From Lachnospiraceae bacterium UBA2734 (GTDB lineage Bacteria; Bacillota; Clostridia; Lachnospirales; Lachnospiraceae): a stretch of 13,713 nt of DNA. Shown in pieces: positions 1 through 6,806 of this stretch. The number at the start of each line of letters is the position of its first letter. Position 1 is the stretch's first letter. Where the stretch lies: the NCBI GenBank assembly GCA_002353635.1, contig DEKA01000010.1, positions 1 to 13,713 on the forward strand. The letters are read 5' to 3'. The notes under the pieces were generated by a model. That model was given only the letters and a program-made list of their open reading frames with translations, ran no database searches and was not told the DNA's origin. The position numbers and the translations under genes were made by a program.

Positions 1-147
1 CAGAATCGAAGGCCAGGGAAGCCCCTCGTGCGCCGCCTTCTGCTCCTCAACGATCTTTTTGTGCGCCTCTTCCTTCTGCTGCTCAAGAGACTGCGCAGCC
101 TCCTCTTCCGCCTTCTTCCTGCCGCCGAATAAATCAAAAAGCCCCAT
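1..147 (-). CDS. 5' part of a gene of unknown function with a charged N-terminus
   Basis: The first 49 codons of a minus-strand gene run off the left edge of the window. The ATG is at 147-145, preceded by a good ribosome site (GGGAG, about 6 nt upstream). The peptide begins MGLFDLFGGRKKAEEEAAQ, continues with a Glu/Lys/Gln-rich stretch that should form a charged helix or coiled coil (about residues 10-40), and then reads GLPWPSIL just before the edge. There is no signal peptide, so the protein is probably cytoplasmic. A short hydrophobic MGLFD(L/F)F start followed by a charged linker is common in small cytoplasmic proteins of Clostridia, but I do not recognise the family. Reading frame, start and promoter together make it a real gene. 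The function is unknown. Confidence 0.75.
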   Translation of the reverse strand, partial: MGLFDLFGGRKKAEEEAAQSLEQQKEEAHKKIVEEQKAAHEGLPWPSIL

Positions 148-299
148 GTAATCTCCCTTTCATCAAAGATCTGTATAAAAATAAAGCTCTGTATAAATGT
201 ATCTGCCCGGCGCCGCACCGCGGCCCTCTCTTCCGGTATCCGGATGCCGCCGGCATCAGCTGTCCTCTCTGACAATGCGAAAATAAATACTCCGCACAG
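148..299 (-). other. 5' leader of the left-edge gene, with hairpin and direct repeat
   Basis: This is the roughly 150-nt untranslated leader implied by the promoter at 306-334. It contains a perfect inverted repeat, GATGCC (243-248) and GGCATC (252-257), around a 3-nt loop. It also contains a direct repeat CTGTATAAA at 171-179 and 189-197, 18 nt apart, on the plus strand. I see no known riboswitch fold. The length leaves room for regulation, but none is shown. Confidence 0.35.
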
Positions 300-305
300 A
301 ATTTG

Positions 306-334
306 AGTATACCGTAATTTTCAGCTTTTGTGAA
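306..334 (-). promoter_or_regulatory. sigma-A-type promoter for the gene leaving the left edge
   Basis: Read on the minus strand, TTCACA (plus 334-329) and TATACT (plus 311-306) are separated by exactly 17 nt. Each hexamer is one base from consensus. Transcription would start near 299 and run left into the gene starting at 147. This is the best promoter match I found in the window. Confidence 0.65.
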
Positions 335-353
335 CTGTAAGGGCCTCCCGACA

Positions 354-383
354 TTGACATCACGTCCTTTTTTAATGCATGAT
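354..383 (+). promoter_or_regulatory. candidate promoter of the two-component operon
   Basis: A perfect TTGACA at 354-359 is followed after 18 nt by CATGAT (378-383), which matches TATAAT at four of six positions. Transcription would begin near 390, giving an untranslated leader of about 40 nt before the start at 432. The -10 element is weak, which would suit a promoter needing an activator, possibly the response regulator itself. That is inference. Confidence 0.4.
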
Positions 384-431
384 TTAGGTTAAGATGAAAC
401 AATAAAGATGTGAACTTCCAGGAGTACGGCT

Positions 432-1112
432 ATGAAAATTCTTCTCGCTGAGGACGAAATCGAACTCTCCAACGCACTTGTGATGATATTAAAGCACAGC
501 GGATTCACTGTTGATGCCGTTTATGACGGCCAGGAGGCCTATGACTATGCCAAGGTCGGCAGCTATGACGGCCTTGTTCTGGATATCATGATGCCGAAGA
601 TGGACGGCATGAGCGTCCTGAAGAAGCTAAGAAGTGAGGGGATTTCAACGCCGGCCCTCTTTCTTACGGCAAAGAGTGAAATCGACGACAGAATAAAGGG
701 ACTTGACATTGGTGCCGACGACTACCTCACCAAGCCTTTTGATATGGGAGAGCTCCTTGCCAGGATCCGGGCGATGCTCCGGAGAAAGGCGGACTTCACG
801 CCCGCTGATCTGTCCTGCGGAAACCTCGTCCTTCGGCGCGCTACCTTTGAGCTCTCGACGCCGGACCACCCGCCGATTGCCCTCGCGGGGCGTGAGTTTC
901 AGATGATGGAGATGCTCCTCGAATCTCCTGGAAGAGTCATTTCCGTGGACACATTTATGGACAGGATCTGGGCGGACGGGAGCGCAGATTCCGATGTCGT
1001 CTGGGTATATATCTCCAACCTGCGCAAGAAGCTGAAGAAGCTCGATGCGGATGTGGAAATCCGCTCCACCAGGGGCGTGGGTTACTCCATCGCTCCCGCA
1101 AAAAGTGATTGA
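432..1112 (+). CDS. OmpR/PhoB-family response regulator
   Basis: DNA-binding response regulator of 226 residues, the normal length for the family. The receiver domain covers about residues 1-120. It has the acidic pair at E7/D8, the phospho-acceptor D51 in VLDIMMP, the switch T79 in LFLTAK, and K101 in YLTKPF. A winged-helix DNA-binding domain follows at about 128-222 and ends with the family motif VWVYISNLRKKL and the RSTRGVGYSI turn. The ATG at 432 is preceded by AGGAG (420-424) with 7-nt spacing. The cognate kinase starts 32 nt downstream, so the two genes are one operon. The kinase is expected to phosphorylate D51, changing DNA binding. Target genes cannot be read from the sequence. The family assignment is secure. 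Confidence 0.97.
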   Translation: MKILLAEDEIELSNALVMILKHSGFTVDAVYDGQEAYDYAKVGSYDGLVLDIMMPKMDGMSVLKKLRSEGISTPALFLTAKSEIDDRIKGLDIGADDYLTKPFDMGELLARIRAMLRRKADFTPADLSCGNLVLRRATFELSTPDHPPIALAGREFQMMEMLLESPGRVISVDTFMDRIWADGSADSDVVWVYISNLRKKLKKLDADVEIRSTRGVGYSIAPAKSD

Positions 1113-1144
1113 CCCTGTGCAGAAGGGATCAAAAAGGGATAATT

Positions 1145-2563
1145 ATGGCATTCACAGACCTGTTCAGCAGAACGCCCACGATGGCCGTACGTCTGCGCAG
1201 AAAATTCATCATCACGGCAATGGCTGCCCTTCTCATCATCGTTGTGCTGATGATCGGCGTCATCAATTTCGCCAATCTCTACCAGATCGACAGCCGGACA
1301 GAGAATCTCATGTCAATGCTGCGCAGCAACGACGGACGTTTCCCTGTTCGTTTTGACAAATCCCGCATGGACGCCGCATCCGACAATGCTGATGCATCCT
1401 CATCGGGAACATCACAAAGCAGCACGGACGGCTCCCCATCGTCGCTGCAGAACACGCCCCTTGGCGGTCCCCCGGCCAACAGTGAATACAGAAGAAGAAT
1501 TGAGGCGCCTTACGAGACCAGATATTTCAACGTGCGCATGGATAAGGACGGCAATGTCATTGACACGTTTATGGAACACATTGCTTCCATCACCGAAGAG
1601 GAAGCCAGGCAGTACGGAAAGACGATCGCCGCATCCGGCAAAGTGAGCGGCTACTACGGCACCTACAAGTTCTGCAGGGTCAATCTAGATGACGGCGGCG
1701 TCATGATTATTTTTGTGGACTGCAACTCCTCCTTTGCGGCGGCGCAGAACCTCTTTTTCATGTCGCTCCTCGCGGGCTTTATCGCCCTTATACTAATGTT
1801 CATTCTGGTGTGGCTTCTCTCCGGCTATGCCATCGCCCCCGTTATGGAATCACTGGAGAAGCAAAAGCACTTCATCTCCGACGCGGGACATGAGCTGAAG
1901 ACACCCCTCTCCGTCATCTCCGCCAACATCGATGTCATTGAAATCACCGGCGGAAAGAGTGAGTGGACAAAGAGTGTCCGCAACCAGATTAAGCGCATGA
2001 CGGGTCTGATCAACAACATGCTGACACTGACGCGCATGGAAGAGGACAGCATCAAAAAGATCTTCACGGATACGGATTTCTCCTCCACCGTGAAGGAGAA
2101 CGCACAGATCTATGAGGCAGTCGCACAGTCTCATGGCAAAGAGTACAGCGCAGATATCGCAGAAGGCATCCATGTGCACGGCGATCCCAGATCCCTTACA
2201 CAGCTCTGCACGCTTCTTCTCGACAATGCCATGAAATATTCCGATGAGGGAGGCACCATTCACGTGCAGCTCAGTGCTGACAAAAAGGTGCATCTTGAGA
2301 TCGCCAATACCTGCAGCAATATGCCGGAGGGCGACCTCGACCGTCTCTTCGACAGGTTCTACCGTGCAGACGCATCGAGGAACAGTAGAACAGGCGGATA
2401 CGGCATCGGACTCTCCGCGGCGCGCGCCATCTGCATAAGCCACGGCGGCTCGATCCGCGCTGTCAGAGACGGCGACCGCATCATCCGCTTTCTGGTGACG
2501 CTCCCTCTCCTTCCCAAACAGCCTTCAGGCAGGAAAATTTCAGCCGACGCAAAAGAACAGTAA
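1145..2563 (+). CDS. membrane sensor histidine kinase
   Basis: Two-TM sensor kinase of 472 residues, partner of the preceding regulator. A short basic N-terminus is followed by TM1 (about 21-43), an extracytoplasmic sensor region (about 44-203) and TM2 (about 204-230). The HisKA domain has its phospho-acceptor at H249 (SDAGHELKTP). The ATPase domain has its N-box at N361 (LLLDNAMKYS), an F-box near LFDRFYRAD and a G2 box GGYGIGL (417-423). The usual DxGxG of the G1 box is replaced by EIANTCSNMP, a variant seen in related kinases. The sensor region carries a Ser/Thr/Asp-rich, probably disordered stretch (about 78-103). I chose the ATG at 1145 because AAAGGGA lies just upstream with about 6-nt spacing. 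An in-frame TTG at 1109 would overlap the regulator stop and lacks a site. The stimulus is unknown. Confidence 0.95.
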   Translation: MAFTDLFSRTPTMAVRLRRKFIITAMAALLIIVVLMIGVINFANLYQIDSRTENLMSMLRSNDGRFPVRFDKSRMDAASDNADASSSGTSQSSTDGSPSSLQNTPLGGPPANSEYRRRIEAPYETRYFNVRMDKDGNVIDTFMEHIASITEEEARQYGKTIAASGKVSGYYGTYKFCRVNLDDGGVMIIFVDCNSSFAAAQNLFFMSLLAGFIALILMFILVWLLSGYAIAPVMESLEKQKHFISDAGHELKTPLSVISANIDVIEITGGKSEWTKSVRNQIKRMTGLINNMLTLTRMEEDSIKKIFTDTDFSSTVKENAQIYEAVAQSHGKEYSADIAEGIHVHGDPRSLTQLCTLLLDNAMKYSDEGGTIHVQLSADKKVHLEIANTCSNMPEGDLDRLFDRFYRADASRNSRTGGYGIGLSAARAICISHGGSIRAVRDGDRIIRFLVTLPLLPKQPSGRKISADAKEQ

Positions 2564-2584
2564 ACTTCAGCATTAACTTCATAA

Positions 2585-2628
2585 AAAGCCGCAGGCTCCT
2601 CCGGAACAAAGAGGATTCCTGCGGCTTT
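2585..2628. terminator. bidirectional intrinsic terminator between converging genes
   Basis: An 11-bp perfect stem pairs 2585-2595 (AAAGCCGCAGG) with 2618-2628. An inner stem TCCTC/GAGGA (2597-2601 with 2611-2615) is separated from it by a small bulge. On the plus strand the stem ends in CTTT and a T-rich tail. On the minus strand it ends in CTTTTT. It lies 21 nt after the kinase stop and 30 nt after the stop of the converging HAD gene, so it can serve both transcripts. Confidence 0.85.
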
Positions 2629-2658
2629 AGCATTTAACGCATTAAAGGGCGCCTTCAG

Positions 2659-3273
2659 TTACCCTGAGACAGAAACGCCCTGTGCACAGAGAAACCTGCG
2701 CAGCGCCTGCACATCGTTATTGAAAACAAATGCCTTCATGCCAGTGTACTGCGACGCCTCGCAGTTGGCCGGCGTATCGTCGATGAAGATGCTCTCCTGC
2801 GGCAGGATATGAAACCTGTCATAGGCCTCGAGATAGATCTCCGGCATGGGTTTGACCAGCTTCACATTCGCACTTATGAGCGTGTCCTCGAAGCAGTCTG
2901 CAAAAGGCACCTTTTTCCAGTACTCCGGCTGCCTTGTACTCGCATTGGAGAGAAGAAAGAGGTGGTAGCCGTTCTCCTTCAGCTCCCGCACGAGCTCACC
3001 CATCCCATCTATGGGGAGAATCGGCCGGTCCCAATTCGTAACGAGTTTATGTACGGTGTCGGAGAGGCGGGCCGGAAGCCTTTCGGACAGGATTTTTGCC
3101 GCTTCCTCGTCCTGCAGTCTCCCACGGTCCATCATAGCCCATTCTATGGAGCGGTAGACCTCATTGATGAGAATTTCCTCATCCTCCGGGGACACACCGA
3201 ACCGTCTTATAAACGCGCGCGGATCAAACCGGATGCACACGCCGCCCATATCAAAAACAATATTTCTGATCAT
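2659..3273 (-). CDS. HAD superfamily (subfamily IA) hydrolase, probably a phosphatase
   Basis: Cytoplasmic HAD-type hydrolase of 204 residues, last gene of the minus-strand cluster. Motif I is FDMGGV with the nucleophile D8. The usual second Asp is Gly, as in many 'DxGGV' members of this subfamily. Motif II is S109 in LLSNAS, motif III K141 in VKPMP, and motif IV D165/D166 in FIDDTPANCEA. The helical cap lies between motifs I and II (about residues 15-85), as expected for class C1. Members hydrolyse phosphate esters such as sugar phosphates, so it could act on a sugar phosphate from this pathway, but the substrate is unknown. I chose the ATG at 3273 over an in-frame GTG six bases upstream because AAGGG sits at proper distance from the ATG and abuts the GTG. 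The gene is 96 nt after glf, with palindromic repeats in the gap. Confidence 0.9.
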   Translation of the reverse strand: MIRNIVFDMGGVCIRFDPRAFIRRFGVSPEDEEILINEVYRSIEWAMMDRGRLQDEEAAKILSERLPARLSDTVHKLVTNWDRPILPIDGMGELVRELKENGYHLFLLSNASTRQPEYWKKVPFADCFEDTLISANVKLVKPMPEIYLEAYDRFHILPQESIFIDDTPANCEASQYTGMKAFVFNNDVQALRRFLCAQGVSVSG

Positions 3274-3286
3274 ATTCACCCTTACT

Positions 3287-3347
3287 GTGCCGCTTTTTCC
3301 GGCACGCTGAGGCGAAATCCGCCAAGGCGTTTTCGCCGGCTGCAGCC
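3287..3347. repeat. palindrome-rich intergenic element between glf and the HAD gene
   Basis: Three inverted repeats lie side by side. The first is GTGCCG (3287-3292) with CGGCAC (3300-3305). The second is a 27-nt imperfect palindrome with arms GGCGAAA (3311-3317) and TTTCGCC (3331-3337) around CGCCAAGGCG (3320-3329). The third is GGCTGCAGCC (3338-3347). The part at 3305-3323 matches 17 of 19 bases at 13695-13713, also just upstream of a minus-strand gene start. This is consistent with a dispersed REP-like element. In the transcript it could also act as a hairpin that weakens or stabilises the message between glf and the last gene. Confidence 0.55.
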
Positions 3348-3369
3348 AGTCAGCTCTGAAGGGCCTTTC

Positions 3370-4494
3370 TCAGCCCTCCAGCAGCTCCCCGGCCTTCTTC
3401 AGTGAAGAGGCGATGACAGCGTCCATGTCGTAATATTTGTACTCGCCGAGGCGCCCGCCGAAGACGACTTTATTTTCATGTGAAGCGAGCTCTCTGTAGC
3501 GCTGATAGAGCGCTCCGTTTTTCTCATCGTTTACCGGGTAATACGGCTCATCGCCGGGCTTCCACTCGGAGCTGAACTCGCGGCTGATGACCGTCTTCGG
3601 AAGATCGTTTCCATTCTCATCTTTGCCGAACTCGAACCACTTGTGCTCGATGATGCGCGTCCAGGGCGTCTCCCTGTCGGTGTAGTTGACGGCAGCATTG
3701 CCCTGGAAATTGGGCTTGTCCAGCACCTCTGTCTCAAAGCGGACGCTCCTGTACTGAAGGGGTCCCAGCTGATAATCGAAAAAGGCATCGATAGCACCGG
3801 TATAGATCACCTTGTCCGCGAGTGCATCCAGCGCGCTGCGGTCCTTCAGATAATCTGTGTTAAGGCGCACTTCAATACCCGAGAGCATATTCTCCACCAT
3901 CTTCGTGTAGCCGCCCACGGGAATGCCCTGGTAGAGTGCATTGAAATAGTTGTTGTCGAACGTAAGGCGCACCGGCAGGCGCTTGATGATAAATGCCGGG
4001 AGCTCTGTGCAGGGGCGGCCCCACTGCTTCTCCGTGTAGCCCTTGATGAGCTTCTCATAAATATCCGTGCCGACGAGGGAGATTGCCTGCTCCTCGAGGT
4101 TCTTCGGCGCGGTGATCCCAGCTGCCTTCCTCTGCTCCTCGATCTTCGCCGCAGCCTCTTCCGGCGTCACCACGCCCCACATGCGGTTAAATGTGTACAT
4201 GTTGAACGGGAGTGAGTAGAGCTCACCATGATAGTTGGCCACCGGTGAGTTCGTGAAGCGGTTGAACACGGCGAAGCGGTTCACATAATCCCACACCTCT
4301 TTGTTGTTCGTATGAAAAATATGTGCCCCGTAAATGTGTACATTAATCCCCTCAATCTTTTTCGTATAAACATTGCCGGCAATATTGGGCCTCTTATCAA
4401 TGACCAGCACCTTTTTGCCTGCATCCGCAGCCTGCCTTGCAAAGACGGCCCCGTAAAGTCCTGCGCCAACGACGAGATAATCATACTGACTCAT
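3370..4494 (-). CDS. glf: UDP-galactopyranose mutase
   Basis: Flavoenzyme that interconverts UDP-galactopyranose and UDP-galactofuranose in the cytoplasm, supplying the furanose donor for surface polysaccharide. The length of 374 residues is typical. The FAD-binding GxGxxG is at residues 10-15 (GAGLYG), followed by VIDKRPNIAGN, which ends the second strand of the Rossmann fold. The hallmark YGAHIFHT is at 55-62, KGYTEKQWGR at 151-160, FDNNYF at 179-184, R280 in PWTRIIEHK, and the C-terminal FGGRLGEYKYYDMD at 345-358. The start ATG has a perfect AGGAGG (4501-4506). The gene follows the pyrophosphorylase after 86 nt and is intact. Its presence means that at least one glycosyltransferase of the locus, here or beyond the edge, probably uses UDP-Galf. 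A variant substrate such as an N-acetylated or uronic sugar cannot be excluded from sequence alone. Confidence 0.97.
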   Translation of the reverse strand: MSQYDYLVVGAGLYGAVFARQAADAGKKVLVIDKRPNIAGNVYTKKIEGINVHIYGAHIFHTNNKEVWDYVNRFAVFNRFTNSPVANYHGELYSLPFNMYTFNRMWGVVTPEEAAAKIEEQRKAAGITAPKNLEEQAISLVGTDIYEKLIKGYTEKQWGRPCTELPAFIIKRLPVRLTFDNNYFNALYQGIPVGGYTKMVENMLSGIEVRLNTDYLKDRSALDALADKVIYTGAIDAFFDYQLGPLQYRSVRFETEVLDKPNFQGNAAVNYTDRETPWTRIIEHKWFEFGKDENGNDLPKTVISREFSSEWKPGDEPYYPVNDEKNGALYQRYRELASHENKVVFGGRLGEYKYYDMDAVIASSLKKAGELLEG

Positions 4495-4580
4495 AATTTA
4501 CCTCCTGTGTCTGCAGAAAACGGCCTGATGAACCATCCCTGCCTTGTCTGTGCCGTGCCTCTTGCCAAACGGCCGCCACG

Positions 4581-5318
4581 CTAAACCTGTCCGCTGAAGA
4601 TACGGCAGACCTCTTCGTAGCTATCCAGGGTGCCCACGTCGTAGCGCTTCCCCGGCATTCTGAATGCATACATCGGCGTCTTTTTCGAGAGCCATGCGGC
4701 AAAGCTCCCCGGTGCATCCGCGCCGCCTCCCCCACGCATTGCCTCCGGAATCCGCTGCAGATCCTGTGCCCTGTACCAGTAAAACGGCGGAACAGCAAGA
4801 TTTCCCTCTGGCTCTGCAGGCTTTTCCTCATACGAGGTGATCAGCCCGCTCTCCTGTATCGTAATGATGGCCGTCCTCTTTTGGCGCGACAGATCATTTT
4901 CCTCGTAACACATCACGCACGGCGTGTTCTTTGCCCGTGCGAAGCGGATAAAGGAGGCAAGACTGAAATCAAGTACATTGTCCCCTGCCATCACGAGAAG
5001 ATCATCCTCTATGTCCATCGTCTGCACAGCAAGGTCAATATCTCTTACCGCGCCAAGGCGTGTCTCATTGGCGGAGGTTCCGTCGTCGACAACATCGACA
5101 TGAAGATCCATCCTCTTTCCCGCCCAATCCTTAAAAATGTCTGCAAAGCGGTGGTTGGTGACTACAGTTACCTCACGGATATCTGTATGAGCTGAGAGAT
5201 CATCCAGAAGGCGGTCAGCGATTGTTCTGTCCCCAACCTTCAGGAGAGGCTTCGGGTAATTTTCAGTCAGCGGATAGAGCCTCGTGGCATATCCAGCCGC
5301 CAAAAGAAGACATTTCAT
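4581..5318 (-). CDS. nucleotide-sugar pyrophosphorylase (NTP_transferase family)
   Basis: Nucleotidyltransferase of 245 residues that should join a sugar-1-phosphate to an NTP, releasing pyrophosphate. The Rossmann-like N-terminus carries the nucleotide-binding motif LAAGYATRLYPLT (6-18) and the catalytic PKPLLKV (22-28). The metal-binding AGDNVL is at 111-116 (D113), a sugar-binding EEKP at 164-167, and the second metal site YDVGTLDSY at 226-234 (D227). It is short and lacks the left-handed beta-helix or C-terminal extension of GlmU- and RmlA-type enzymes, so it resembles compact forms such as MurU-like uridylyltransferases. It follows the GHMP kinase in the same operon, and kinase plus pyrophosphorylase is the classic sugar salvage pair. 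The likely substrate is therefore the kinase product (GalA-1-P or Gal-1-P), which is inference. The ribosome site GAGAGGT lies about 10 nt upstream of the ATG. Confidence 0.9.
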   Translation of the reverse strand: MKCLLLAAGYATRLYPLTENYPKPLLKVGDRTIADRLLDDLSAHTDIREVTVVTNHRFADIFKDWAGKRMDLHVDVVDDGTSANETRLGAVRDIDLAVQTMDIEDDLLVMAGDNVLDFSLASFIRFARAKNTPCVMCYEENDLSRQKRTAIITIQESGLITSYEEKPAEPEGNLAVPPFYWYRAQDLQRIPEAMRGGGGADAPGSFAAWLSKKTPMYAFRMPGKRYDVGTLDSYEEVCRIFSGQV

Positions 5319-5479
5319 AGGTCAGGTACCTCTCTTGTGTGTCTGCATTCGGCACAGTCATATTTTCCGGAGCGGTCATAGTTCTATTCCCCGGGCGGCC
5401 AAAAGCCGGAAGGAGCCGGTTCCCTCCACGGCACAGTGCCCCCTTCCAGCCGAGAGACGATCCACCCGGCCCTTCTGCA

Positions 5480-6658
5480 TCACAGCTGCGCCCCATCTGC
5501 GCTCTCACAGACGTGAAACTCATATTTATCCGCAAGCGCCGGGAAATCCTTAAGATACAGATCCCGCACGCGGGCACCGATCTCCTCGGCGCGCAGGGGA
5601 TCAATGAGCGCCATACAGCATCCCTTGAACCCCGCGCCGGAGAACCTTGCGCCGTACACGCCCTCTGTCTCCCGCAGGATCTCATACAGCCGGATGAGCT
5701 CGGGACATCCACATTCATAGTTGTGAATGCTGCTATAGCCGCTCTCGAAGACAAGCCTGCCGTACGCATCCAGATCTCCCCTCTCCCAGGCGAAGGCGCC
5801 CTCCTCTGCCCTTTTGTACTCGGTAAAGAAGTGCTCCGCGCGCTTTCGAAACTGCGCAGGAAGGCGCTCCTTATATGTCTCGTACACCTCAACAGGCACA
5901 TCGCGCAGGTGTGTCTGATTGAGCTTATCATAGGGAAGACCTGCAAAGGCCAGAAGATCATAGGCCGCCGCCCTGCACTCATCGACGCGCAGGTTATAGG
6001 CGGAATTCTTGAGTGCCCGGTCCAGCCCGCTGAAAATAATGGCGATCTTGTACGGCTTCATCTTCGGATTCGTCGGAATCAGCCGAAAGCTCCCGTCCCT
6101 GCAGTCCATGTACAGGAGATGATCCTTCCGACCGAGGATCTCACAAGACTGATCCAGTATGCCGGTCTGCACGCCCACATAGTTATTCTCCGCTGCTTTT
6201 GCAAGCCTTATCATCTCCTGCGGCTCCAGCGTGATGCCATTCACGCGGCAGAGCGCACTCAGGAACGAGATGGTGACTGCTGCCGAGGAAGAGAGGCCGC
6301 CAATCGGCAGAGAGCCCTCGATGACACCAGAAAGCCCTGTCCGCAGCGGATATAGCTCGGAGAGGCCAAGCGCCGCGCCGCGCAGATAATCTGCCCAGTC
6401 GCCCACGCGCTCGGGCTCAATGGAGCGCACGTGAAACTGCGCTCTCTTCGGGAAATCGAGGGATTCCATCTCGATGACGCCGTTCTGCTTGGCGCCATAG
6501 GCGATGTGAATGCCCCGATCGATCGCAAGGCCGTTGATCTTCCCCCACTGGTGATCAATATGCGCGCCAAGAGGAGAGATCCGGTATGGACAAAACGTGA
6601 CACCGTCCGGCATTCTGTGGTAAATCGCATAGAATTTTTCTTCACACTTAAGGTCCAT
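5480..6658 (-). CDS. GHMP-family sugar kinase, galacturonokinase-like
   Basis: Cytoplasmic sugar-1-kinase of 392 residues. The substrate motif RISPLGAHIDHQWG (26-39) differs from galactokinase, which has GEHTDY, and has Ala (A32) where galactokinase has Glu. The ATP-binding motif 2 is PIGGLSSSAAV (118-128), the likely catalytic Asp is D169 in GILDQS, and motif 3 is GARFSGAGFKGCC (336-348). From memory, the plant galacturonokinase has PLGAHIDHQGG, GILDQS, a GYNLRVSEC segment, KRAEHYF, SSIENYECG and GVYGARFSGAGFRGCC. This protein has close matches to each in the same order, so the likeness spans the whole length. The expected product is galacturonate-1-phosphate, though galactose-1-phosphate remains possible. 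The ATG has GGAGGGAG directly upstream. A 161-nt gap without a visible gene separates it from the pyrophosphorylase. Confidence 0.85.
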   Translation of the reverse strand: MDLKCEEKFYAIYHRMPDGVTFCPYRISPLGAHIDHQWGKINGLAIDRGIHIAYGAKQNGVIEMESLDFPKRAQFHVRSIEPERVGDWADYLRGAALGLSELYPLRTGLSGVIEGSLPIGGLSSSAAVTISFLSALCRVNGITLEPQEMIRLAKAAENNYVGVQTGILDQSCEILGRKDHLLYMDCRDGSFRLIPTNPKMKPYKIAIIFSGLDRALKNSAYNLRVDECRAAAYDLLAFAGLPYDKLNQTHLRDVPVEVYETYKERLPAQFRKRAEHFFTEYKRAEEGAFAWERGDLDAYGRLVFESGYSSIHNYECGCPELIRLYEILRETEGVYGARFSGAGFKGCCMALIDPLRAEEIGARVRDLYLKDFPALADKYEFHVCESADGAQL

Positions 6659-6759
6659 ACTCCCTCCGCTTCCTGATCTGTCCGGAACGCACCCAGTTGC
6701 GCGCTCTTTCAGGCTTCATTCCCCTTTTGATGTGGAATGCATCCGCTGCCTGTCATCAC

Positions 6760-6792
6760 AAACATGGAAAGATGGCGCCCGCCATCATGTTT
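6760..6792. other. stem-loop after the DUF4422 glycosyltransferase gene
   Basis: An inner 6-bp stem GATGGC (6771-6776) pairs with GCCATC (6781-6786) around a 4-nt loop. An outer 6-bp stem AAACAT (6760-6765) pairs with ATGTTT (6787-6792), with a 5-nt bulge on one side. It lies in the 148-nt gap between the stop at 6807 and the kinase start at 6658. On the minus strand it lacks a long U tract, so it is more likely a partial terminator or RNA-stability element than a full stop. Confidence 0.4.
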
Positions 6793-6806
6793 TCGCGAAT
6801 ATATTT

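Noticed and set aside
329..416. Direct repeat TGTGAACT at 329-336 and 409-416 as possible regulator boxes
   Set aside because: Eight bases 80 nt apart is too little for a claim. One copy lies in the opposing promoter and the other next to the ribosome site.
1109..1144. Possible TTG start of the histidine kinase, overlapping the regulator stop
   Set aside because: The 12 extra residues are not membrane or kinase sequence and no ribosome site precedes the TTG. The ATG at 1145 has AAAGGGA at proper spacing.
3274..3279. GTG start of the HAD gene two codons upstream
   Set aside because: The AAGGG ribosome site touches the GTG directly, whereas its distance to the ATG at 3273 is suitable.
5319..5479. 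Gap between kinase and pyrophosphorylase as a site for a small gene or promoter
   Set aside because: Short frames there have no ribosome site and no convincing promoter hexamers. GGCAC/GTGCC and GCCGG repeats are too short to interpret.
5263..5982. Minus-strand open frame of 239 codons overlapping the kinase and the start of the pyrophosphorylase
   Set aside because: It lies in another frame of two well-supported genes, is rich in Arg/Ser/Cys without any family motif, and has no good ribosome site.
5339..6355. Plus-strand open frame of 338 codons antisense to the kinase
   Set aside because: It mirrors a strongly supported kinase gene, shows no motifs, and is explained by codon bias leaving the opposite strand free of stops.
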